From the NCBI GenBank assembly GCA_001637315.1, contig LSZA01000030.1, forward strand, positions 1 to 39,493: a stretch of 39,493 nucleotides of DNA, written 5' to 3'. The stretch's first letter is position 1. Each line of letters begins with the position of its first letter. The DNA comes from Phormidium willei BDU 130791. Lineage in GTDB: Bacteria > Cyanobacteriota > Cyanobacteriia > Cyanobacteriales > Geitlerinemataceae. The translations under genes were made by a program, and so were the position numbers. Below the pieces are notes generated by a model. It worked only from the letters and a program-made list of their open reading frames with translations, did no database searches and was not told where the DNA came from. This document shows positions 1 to 7,317 of this stretch, one piece after another.

Positions 1-1
1 C

Positions 2-3000
2 AGTCAAATTGCCCAGGGTCAAATGCAGGGAGAGGCGATCGCCCAAAATGTCAATATCACCTCCTTTATCCCCAACGCCGATCTCACCCCCAGTCTGTTG
101 AGTGGTCGGGGTCAATTCCGGGTTCCCCTGGATAACCCCTCCTCAGAAACCCTGACGGCCCAAGGTCAGATTGGGGTCGTTTTAGCCGAGGGAGGGTTGA
201 CCGGGAATTTCCAAGTCAACGAGGGAAACTGGCAGTTAGATGCCGACCAACTGCAAATCCCCCTGATGCCCTTTGTCGACTCTCCCGTCGCCCTATCGCC
301 CTTGGTGAAAGTGGGTGAAATTGCCCGCCTGACAGGATCGGTGAGTGATCTACGTCCCCAAGCCATCTCAGGACAGTTACAGGTGGGCTTCCAACTGGGA
401 ACGATCGCTGTCAAAGAGAACAACCCCGAAGACCTGGGCGGAGTGTTGATGGATATTACCCTAGCCAATGGCAATTGGCAGGTGTTCGCTGAATTTCAAA
501 ATGCCAATTTAAGAGAATTAGTCCCTGGTTTGCCCCAATTACCCGGTCAAATAGCCCCTCTCGATGTGGCGGGACGCTTAGACGGGGCGATCGCCGCCAC
601 GGGAGGTTGGCAGGAGTTTACCCCCAGCCAGATCGCGATTCAAGAGGGAGAGGTGCAGCTAAGGCAGTTCCAAGTGGGCGATCGCCGCTATGACCCCATT
701 ATCAGAGGTCCTATCACCGCTGACAAAGAGGGCATCCTCGTCCAACTGGCTGGACAAACCCAAACCGACCCCAGTGGCCCTCGGGATGGCCTCTCTCTGC
801 GGCTAACTCCCGAGTTGTCCCCCCAAGCCTTTGCCCTACAACTGGGGAACACCGCCGCTAGGGGCTTACTGGAGAACAAACTCTGGGACATTGACCTGGA
901 AAACTTCCCCCTGGCCATGTTGAACCTCGAACCCGTGGGCGATCGCGGCCGTCTCAGTGGCGATCTCACCGCCACCGTCACCGCCGATCCCAGTGGTTCC
1001 CTCGTTTCCGGGGCCTTAGGAGTCCGTGACCTCAGCTTAGGGCTAACCCAGGCCGATGCCCTGCAAGGGGAATTTGTCTGGGCTAACCAAATTCTCCAAC
1101 TCGACGAAGTGGAACTGCAACAAGGCGAGAGTCGCTATGGCTTTGATGGCAGCATTACCGCCACAGACGACCCCCAATTTGCCGGGGCCTTAAAAATCTA
1201 TCAAGGGGATATCCAACAAATTCTCGAAGCCCTCCGCTGGTTTGACCTCGACGACGTACAACGGGGGTTTGACGCGGTGAACTACGCCGACGCCGAGGTT
1301 CTTAACCCCGTCGGCGTCGGGATTCCCGAAGCAAGCCTGATTCGGCAATTGCAACGATTAGTTGAAATCGAAGTTCTCTTACAACAGCAACAACAGGCCC
1401 GAGAGGAGGCGTCTCCCCTCCCGGAGTTAGCCCTGTTGCAAGGACAGTTTTCCGGGGACATCAATCTCGCCGGATCTCTGAGTCAAGGGATTGATTTTGA
1501 TTTCACCCTAGAGGGAGAAGCTTGGCAATGGGATGATTACCAAATTCACACCCTCGCCACCCAGGGCGAGTTTAACGACGGCGTTTGGGATATTCGCGAC
1601 CTGAACCTGCGGGCCAATCTCGATCACTCCCAGGAGACCCAACTGACCTTCAACGGCATCCTTGGGGCACCCGAACAGTCGGGGCAATTTCTCCTAACCG
1701 GACTTCCGATGTCGGTCATCTCAGAGTTTATTGAGTTTCCCGACGGGGTGCGACTCGGCGGCAGTTTCGATGCCCAAGCCACCCTCTCAGGCCGGTTAGA
1801 AAATCCAGCGGCCCGGGGCGAAATTCGCTGGAACAATGGCCAAATTAACCAACAGTCGGTGACCCAGGCCCAGGGCGGCTTTGCCTTAGCCGATGGTCGC
1901 CTGAATTTTGGGGCGGGGGCAATCCTACGAGACGATGCCGATCCGATTCGGCTACGGGCCAGCTTACCGCTGCTGATTCCCGGCTCTACGGTGCGCCCAG
2001 ACAGCAATACCTTTGAAATTGCCGTAAATGCTCAAAATGAAGGATTAGAGGTGTTGACGGCGCTCACAGATGGGGCTTTGCAATGGTTAGGTGGCCAGGG
2101 GTCCCTGGAGTTGGCGATCGCCGGAGAACGGGTGGGGATGGGCTTTAATTATTTGCCCTTAGCCACCCGTGGCCGGGCTGAGTTTCGCGATGCTGAGTTT
2201 AATTCGCCCCAACTCCCGGAACCGTTGACTCAGGTGAATGGAACCCTGGAATTTCTCGATGATACGGTGGTGGTGTCTGAATTAACAGGACAATTTCGTC
2301 GCGGTTCAGTGCGGGCGGCGGGGGAGTTACCGGTGTTTTCCCCTTTACCGGTGGAGAACCCGTTGCAGGTCACGTTGGACCAAGTGGAGTTAGAACTCGA
2401 AAATCTCTATCAAGGTCGCATTGATGGAACCGTTGAGATCACCAATTCAGCCTTGTTTCCCAATTTAGGGGGACAAGTCCTGTTGACTCAAGGACAGGTG
2501 TTTATCGCCCAGGAGGAGGCCGGTACGGCAAGCCAGACCGCTGATTTGGAAACGCCACCGATTATTAGTTACGACAATCTCCTGTTGGAATTAGGCCGTG
2601 GCGTCCAGATTGTCAGTTTTCCAGTCCTGAATTTTGTGGCTGACGGTAAGTTATTGGTCAATGGCCCCTTTGAAAACCCAGAACCGAATGGGACTATTTT
2701 TCTACGGGATGGACAGGTGAATTTATTTACCACGACCTTTACGTTAACCCGAGGGCAGAATACGGCGACCTTTGATCCTCAGTTTGGTCTCGATCCGATT
2801 TTGGATGTCGGTTTGCGGGCGGCGGTTCAGGAGACGACACGACCTCGGATTATCTCACCGGTAGGGTTTGACCGTTTGGGAACGGGGACAGAAATTGTCG
2901 ACCCCTCCATTGAACGCGGTGGGGTGGAGACGGTGCGGATTGAAGCCGAGGCCCAAGGATTAGCCAGTCGCTTGTTTGAAGGGTTCGCCACCGGAGAGGT

Positions 3001-3415
3001 CGCGGCCCAAACGGCCTTAGAGTTGAGTAGTTCTCCGGCGCGATCGCAGACGGAAATTCTCTCACTCATTGGCGGCGGGGCCTTGGGAACCCTCGGCCAG
3101 CAAGATCCCTCGTTGGTGGTGGCCAGTTCAGCGGTCTTAACTCAGATACAATCGATCGTGGGCCGGGCGTTGGGCTATCGTGATTTTCGCTTGTTTCCAG
3201 CCGTCGATCCCAGAACCTCAGTGTTGGGGTTGGGGGCTGAGGTGGGGGTGAACCTCACGGATGATTTCTCGGCTTCGATTCTGACGATTCTCGATCGCGA
3301 TGATTCGACTCGCTTTAGTGTTCGCTATCGCATTGATGATAATTGGGTGATTCGAGGATCGACGGATTTTGATGATGATAATCGTGGGGCGGTGGAGTTT
3401 CAGATGCGGTTTTGA
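2..3415 (+). CDS. TamB/Tic236-like translocation and assembly module protein, 5'-truncated by window edge
   Basis: The reading frame is open from base 2 and has no stop before it, so the gene starts upstream of the window; the first visible ATG at 23 is internal. About 1137 residues are visible. They are almost entirely beta-rich repeated segments of alternating polar and hydrophobic residues with many Asn/Gly turns, as in the AsmA/TamB beta-taco fold. The last ~350 residues match the TamB C-terminal (DUF490) pattern, with stretches such as GTIFLRDGQVNLF, ILSLIGGG and a final amphipathic strand ending in QMRF. Family knowledge: TamB spans the periplasm and, with an Omp85 partner, helps insert outer-membrane proteins or move lipids; plant Tic236 is the chloroplast homologue. 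The 5' half is C-rich and the 3' half G/T-rich. A metallophosphoesterase follows on the same strand. Confidence 0.88.
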   Translation, partial: SQIAQGQMQGEAIAQNVNITSFIPNADLTPSLLSGRGQFRVPLDNPSSETLTAQGQIGVVLAEGGLTGNFQVNEGNWQLDADQLQIPLMPFVDSPVALSPLVKVGEIARLTGSVSDLRPQAISGQLQVGFQLGTIAVKENNPEDLGGVLMDITLANGNWQVFAEFQNANLRELVPGLPQLPGQIAPLDVAGRLDGAIAATGGWQEFTPSQIAIQEGEVQLRQFQVGDRRYDPIIRGPITADKEGILVQLAGQTQTDPSGPRDGLSLRLTPELSPQAFALQLGNTAARGLLENKLWDIDLENFPLAMLNLEPVGDRGRLSGDLTATVTADPSGSLVSGALGVRDLSLGLTQADALQGEFVWANQILQLDEVELQQGESRYGFDGSITATDDPQFAGALKIYQGDIQQILEALRWFDLDDVQRGFDAVNYADAEVLNPVGVGIPEASLIRQLQRLVEIEVLLQQQQQAREEASPLPELALLQGQFSGDINLAGSLSQGIDFDFTLEGEAWQWDDYQIHTLATQGEFNDGVWDIRDLNLRANLDHSQETQLTFNGILGAPEQSGQFLLTGLPMSVISEFIEFPDGVRLGGSFDAQATLSGRLENPAARGEIRWNNGQINQQSVTQAQGGFALADGRLNFGAGAILRDDADPIRLRASLPLLIPGSTVRPDSNTFEIAVNAQNEGLEVLTALTDGALQWLGGQGSLELAIAGERVGMGFNYLPLATRGRAEFRDAEFNSPQLPEPLTQVNGTLEFLDDTVVVSELTGQFRRGSVRAAGELPVFSPLPVENPLQVTLDQVELELENLYQGRIDGTVEITNSALFPNLGGQVLLTQGQVFIAQEEAGTASQTADLETPPIISYDNLLLELGRGVQIVSFPVLNFVADGKLLVNGPFENPEPNGTIFLRDGQVNLFTTTFTLTRGQNTATFDPQFGLDPILDVGLRAAVQETTRPRIISPVGFDRLGTGTEIVDPSIERGGVETVRIEAEAQGLASRLFEGFATGEVAAQTALELSSSPARSQTEILSLIGGGALGTLGQQDPSLVVASSAVLTQIQSIVGRALGYRDFRLFPAVDPRTSVLGLGAEVGVNLTDDFSASILTILDRDDSTRFSVRYRIDDNWVIRGSTDFDDDNRGAVEFQMRF

Positions 3416-3422
3416 TTAGATA

Positions 3423-3472
3423 GGGAATAGGGAACAGGGAACACCGGAATTGGGAACAGGGAACAGGGAACA
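3423..3472. repeat. Heptanucleotide tandem repeats (GGGAAYA type)
   Basis: One GGGAATA and two GGGAACA units lie at 3423-3443, followed after a short break by three GGGAACA units at 3452-3472. They fill most of the gap between the TamB-like gene and the phosphoesterase start. They resemble the short tandemly repeated (STRR) heptamers known in cyanobacteria. The same family recurs at 10927-10975. Confidence 0.85.
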
Positions 3473-3475
3473 GAC

Positions 3476-3482
3476 AGGAGAG
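3476..3482 (+). promoter_or_regulatory. Ribosome binding site that decides the phosphoesterase start
   Basis: AGGAGAG lies 6 bases before the ATG at 3489 and abuts the ATG at 3483. The spacing favours 3489. The longer alternative start, a TTG at 3450, would make the protein begin inside the heptamer repeat. Confidence 0.6.
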
Positions 3483-3488
3483 ATGACG

Positions 3489-4403
3489 ATGGAGAGACCG
3501 TTGAGAATTGCGGCGGTGGGAGATGTTCATGATCAGTGGGATGAACGGGATAACGCCATTTTGCAGGACTGGGATTTGGATTTAGTCCTGTTTGTTGGGG
3601 ATTTTGGTAATGAGTCGTTGAGCGTGGTTGAGTGTATTTCTCGCTTGTCTTTGCCGAAGGCGGTTGTTTTAGGCAATCATGATGCTTGGTACACGGCGAC
3701 CCCTTGGGGACGCAAGAAATGTCCTTATGACCGCCAGCAAGAAGACCGCGTTCAACGCCAATTTGAGATCTTGGGAGGCGATCGCGTTGGCTATCGGGTG
3801 CGGGATTATCCCCAGTTGGGGGTTTCTGTCGTGGGAGGCCGTCCTTTTAGCTGGGGGGGGAGTACCTGGACGATGCCAGAGTTTTATCAAACTCGATTTG
3901 GGGTGGGGAGTTTGCAGGAGTCGGGCGATCGCATCGCCCAGGCCCTCAACGCCGCCACCGAACCCATCCGCATTATCCTGGCCCATAACGGTCCTTTTGG
4001 CTTGGGAGAAACGGCAGAATCCCCCTGTGGTCGGGACTGGAAGCCCATTGGACAGGATCATGGGGACCCCGACTTAACCCATGCCATTCGCGCCAGTCAG
4101 GAGGCGGGACAGCCGCCGCTATTCGTGGTTTTTGGTCATATGCACCACCGGCTACGGCATACGAAACAGCGACTTCGCCAATCCTTCGCCCAAGACGAGT
4201 GGGGGACGATGTATCTCAATGTGGCCTCGGTTCCCCGATGGGTTGGGGAGGGATCGCAGCAACGTCGCAATTTTACGCTGATTACCCTCGATGGCCCCCA
4301 GGTGACGGCGGCGGATTTAGTCTGGACGGATAATGAGGGCAAGATCGATCGCCGTCTGTCCTATTTTCCCACCCCTGAAACAGTCAAACAATTGTCGCTG
4401 TAG
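3489..4403 (+). CDS. Calcineurin-like metallophosphoesterase (cyanobacterial/plant TIGR04168-like)
   Basis: This is a predicted cytosolic metal-dependent phosphoesterase of 304 residues. The metal-ligand motifs appear in the usual order: GDVHD near the N terminus (residues 11-15), GDFGN, GNHDAW, AHNGP and FGHMHH near residue 220. The HDQW after the first motif and the overall length fit a family found in cyanobacteria and plants whose substrate is not established. No signal peptide or membrane segment is visible. ATG 3489 was chosen because AGGAGAG sits at correct spacing; ATG 3483 is also possible. The gene lies 73 bp after the TamB-like gene on the same strand and converges with the CHAT-TPR gene, 53 bp away, with only a weak GCCAA/TTGGC inverted repeat between them. 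Confidence 0.88.
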   Translation: MERPLRIAAVGDVHDQWDERDNAILQDWDLDLVLFVGDFGNESLSVVECISRLSLPKAVVLGNHDAWYTATPWGRKKCPYDRQQEDRVQRQFEILGGDRVGYRVRDYPQLGVSVVGGRPFSWGGSTWTMPEFYQTRFGVGSLQESGDRIAQALNAATEPIRIILAHNGPFGLGETAESPCGRDWKPIGQDHGDPDLTHAIRASQEAGQPPLFVVFGHMHHRLRHTKQRLRQSFAQDEWGTMYLNVASVPRWVGEGSQQRRNFTLITLDGPQVTAADLVWTDNEGKIDRRLSYFPTPETVKQLSL

Positions 4404-4456
4404 CGAGAATAGCCAATCAGACGACATCGTTTGAAGGTTGGCAATTTGGAAGGATG

Positions 4457-7315
4457 TCAAAACCAATTACCTAATAAGACAAATGGCGACCAATAGGCGG
4501 GATGCTGATAATCAGAAGACCGTAATAACGCCAACTGAGCTTGACGTAAACTTTCGGCTTTCTTCTGTCCTGAATTTGCCCAAAGTTGCTGATAAAACTC
4601 AATCATTAACTCCGCCGTCGGTTCATCCTGAACGGACCATAGGGTGGCCAACGTACTGCGAGCGCCCGATCGCAGCGCAAACCCGGCAATTCCCAAGGTG
4701 GCCCGATCATCGCCTCGGGCCGTCTGACAGGCACTCAACACCAATAAATCAATGGGATTCGGACGAGTGGGCGATCGCAACACCACATCCAAATCCTCAA
4801 CGTTAATTCGTCCTTCCCAGGTTAATAAAAAGGTCTCATCAGCCCGAGAACTAAACTGGCCATGAGTCGCTAAATGAATCACATTAAAGGCATCATTACG
4901 ACTTTGAGCCACTAACGCATCCCGTGTAAAAGCCTGATTGAGTAGCGATTGACTCTCGGGCAACAATTGAGCAATTTGGGCCACCTCCAACTCCACCGCC
5001 GGAATAGCGCTAAAGCCTTGATGGGCCTCACTTAAACCTCCCAGCAACGCCTTAAATTCACCGTTAGCCAGAGATCCCGCCTCAACCAATTGAAGACGTT
5101 GACTCAGGGCGATCGCGTACTCTTCGATGAGATACTCTCCCGAGGTGCGATCGTATAACGCCGCCAGGGGGAGATTACGTAACGGGCCATCGGGAACAAA
5201 AACCAATGTCTTAATCTGATGTTGCCGCAAGACCGCTTGAACCGGACGAATCAGCCAATCATACACCTGAGCCGATCGCTCCAAGCGCTCTTCCTCCGCC
5301 ACCGCTGGATTGATGGACTCCAACATCCCGGCTAACCCCTCCTCGATTTCAGTGCGAGGTTTGCGGGTTTCGTAGAGGATCGGATCTTCCCCCGCTAGGG
5401 CGAGAATCACCGCCAGGCGATCGCTCAAAACTGCCGTATACAATACCGCCGCCGACTCATCGAGATCCTCGACGTCAATCGCATCGGCTTCGAGACAGGT
5501 TTCTCGCAAAAAGTTGTTTAACTCCGTCAGCCGTAACGAAATTAAGGTGCTTTGGGCCTCGCGAATCGCCGTTTGTTGGGAGTGGAATTGGGAATTGGCT
5601 TGGGAATTATGTTGCGAATTTGGATCTGAGTGACTCGAATCCCCGCTTTCAGCACGTTCGAGTAATAGGCGTACTAAGCCGAGATACACCGGTTCAATCT
5701 GTTGACGATAGGAAAACTGAAGTTCAGGATCGAAGCTGACTAAATCCAGTCGTAACTCATCCAACAGGCTCACCGTATCCCGATAAAGGGCGATCGCCTC
5801 CGTTTGTTGTCCGAGATGATCCAAAATACGCCCCAGTTGCCATTGCCACAACACCTTTAAATCCCGGCTATCTAAGCGTTCCTCAAGGGTTTGTGCCAAG
5901 GTGAGGGCCTGTTGCGTCAGTTGTTGAGCCGCGTCCCACTGTTCGGCTTGTTCATAGAGTTGAGCGAGTTGGCCCAAGCCATAGGATTGACCTCGAGGAT
6001 CCCGGAGTCGGCGAGACGCTTCTATCGCTTGGCTTAACTGTTGAGCCGCTAAGCCTTGATAGGCGATGGTGGTTCCCGCAGGCTGGGCGATCGCATCAGC
6101 GCGTCGTAAACTTTGACTTAAGTTAATACGGCCATAACTGGTCTGTCGTGAAAGAGGACGCGATCGCAACAGCACCTCAAGTTCTTCTACCTGGGCCTGG
6201 GCCGCCGCCAGGTCTTTACGGTCCACCAACACCGCCAAGAGGTTCAACCGAGTCAGAAACGCCACATCTGGGTTTGGATTGGCCCCTAACACCGCCTCAT
6301 AGGCCCTCCTCGCAACATCCAATCGTTGCTGATCTCGGTGGCCATTGGCTAAGCGAAACTGGAGTTGAGCCGTTAAGTCATCATCACCGAGCTGTTGGGC
6401 CATGCTTAACCCTTGTTGTAACACCTCCTGAGACCGTTGGGGTTCTGCTAGAAGTTGCAACACTTCCCCGAGTTGAGCCTGGGCCTGAACCATCAGGCGA
6501 GAAACCATCAGGCCAGAGGAGGATAACTCTTCTAACTCGGCTAACACCGAGATCAATGCTTCTCGGGCCTGGGGATAATATCCCGACGTTTGCAGGGCCT
6601 GAATTTGGTTGAGAAGACTTCCCCAACGACCCTCGGCCAATTGCGCCTGATCATAGGCCATTTGGGCAGCCTGCCAGGTCTCTCGCGCCCGGTGAGGCTG
6701 GCCTTGCAGAAAATAGGCTCGACCGCGACCATTGAGGGCGATCGCCCGGGCCTGAGCCACTTCCCTGGACTCGGGAGAATCGGGGAGAACCGCCAAACTC
6801 GCATCACTAGCGGTCATGGCCTCAGACCATTGTCCTAAATCTTGATCAAGCAACGATAAAGCCGTCAACGCCAAAGACTGACCAGAGCGATCGCCATCGC
6901 GGCCCAATCGTTGCCCCTGACGTTGCCACCACTGCACTTGCTCAGATATCGGTAACGTCTCCAGGGTTCCCCCGTCCTCAGATCGTCCATCCATCCGGCT
7001 CCCCAAGGGGCGATCGACCCAGAGGATCTCTCCACGCAAGAGAGATCTCGGGTCCGAGGGAACCCCGCCACGACCCGAGATCACGAACTCATTCCCCGCT
7101 TCGGCGCGACAGGCCGGCATCACTAAATCAGCCGGGTTAACGATACCCTCTAAGTCCCAGGAGGGACGATTGACCGGCAACCCTGGGCGTAGTTCGGACT
7201 CATTCAACCGGGGTAATCCCTGGGAGATCTCCGTTGGAGCGGCCCACAGCGGCGACAATCCCAACATGAGAAATGCCGTCAGCAAGACTCCCCCCCAAAC
7301 CTGCTTCATGGTCAT
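4457..7315 (-). CDS. TPR-repeat protein with C-terminal CHAT (caspase-like) protease domain, exported
   Basis: The 952-residue product has an N-terminal signal peptide (charged start, hydrophobic LLTAFLMLGL, then PLWAA), so it is probably periplasmic. Residues ~110-540 are helical tetratricopeptide-like repeats. A Ser/Asn/Gln-rich linker (~560-590) follows, and then a CHAT domain to the C terminus. The caspase-type dyad is intact: H818 in HLATHG and C863 in VLSACQTA. Family knowledge: CHAT domains are clan CD cysteine peptidases related to HetF and separase, and in other systems they act as regulated proteases. The kinase stop (TAG at 7320-7318) is 2 bases from this start, so the gene is the last, probably translationally coupled, member of the DUF928/CHASE2/CHAT operon. 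Its substrate is unknown. Confidence 0.9.
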   Translation of the reverse strand: MTMKQVWGGVLLTAFLMLGLSPLWAAPTEISQGLPRLNESELRPGLPVNRPSWDLEGIVNPADLVMPACRAEAGNEFVISGRGGVPSDPRSLLRGEILWVDRPLGSRMDGRSEDGGTLETLPISEQVQWWQRQGQRLGRDGDRSGQSLALTALSLLDQDLGQWSEAMTASDASLAVLPDSPESREVAQARAIALNGRGRAYFLQGQPHRARETWQAAQMAYDQAQLAEGRWGSLLNQIQALQTSGYYPQAREALISVLAELEELSSSGLMVSRLMVQAQAQLGEVLQLLAEPQRSQEVLQQGLSMAQQLGDDDLTAQLQFRLANGHRDQQRLDVARRAYEAVLGANPNPDVAFLTRLNLLAVLVDRKDLAAAQAQVEELEVLLRSRPLSRQTSYGRINLSQSLRRADAIAQPAGTTIAYQGLAAQQLSQAIEASRRLRDPRGQSYGLGQLAQLYEQAEQWDAAQQLTQQALTLAQTLEERLDSRDLKVLWQWQLGRILDHLGQQTEAIALYRDTVSLLDELRLDLVSFDPELQFSYRQQIEPVYLGLVRLLLERAESGDSSHSDPNSQHNSQANSQFHSQQTAIREAQSTLISLRLTELNNFLRETCLEADAIDVEDLDESAAVLYTAVLSDRLAVILALAGEDPILYETRKPRTEIEEGLAGMLESINPAVAEEERLERSAQVYDWLIRPVQAVLRQHQIKTLVFVPDGPLRNLPLAALYDRTSGEYLIEEYAIALSQRLQLVEAGSLANGEFKALLGGLSEAHQGFSAIPAVELEVAQIAQLLPESQSLLNQAFTRDALVAQSRNDAFNVIHLATHGQFSSRADETFLLTWEGRINVEDLDVVLRSPTRPNPIDLLVLSACQTARGDDRATLGIAGFALRSGARSTLATLWSVQDEPTAELMIEFYQQLWANSGQKKAESLRQAQLALLRSSDYQHPAYWSPFVLLGNWF

Positions 7316-7317
7316 GT

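Noticed and set aside
6148-6612. 154-codon plus-strand ORF inside the CHAT-TPR gene
   Set aside because: It is a Pro/Gly-rich shadow frame of TPR coding sequence with no domain.
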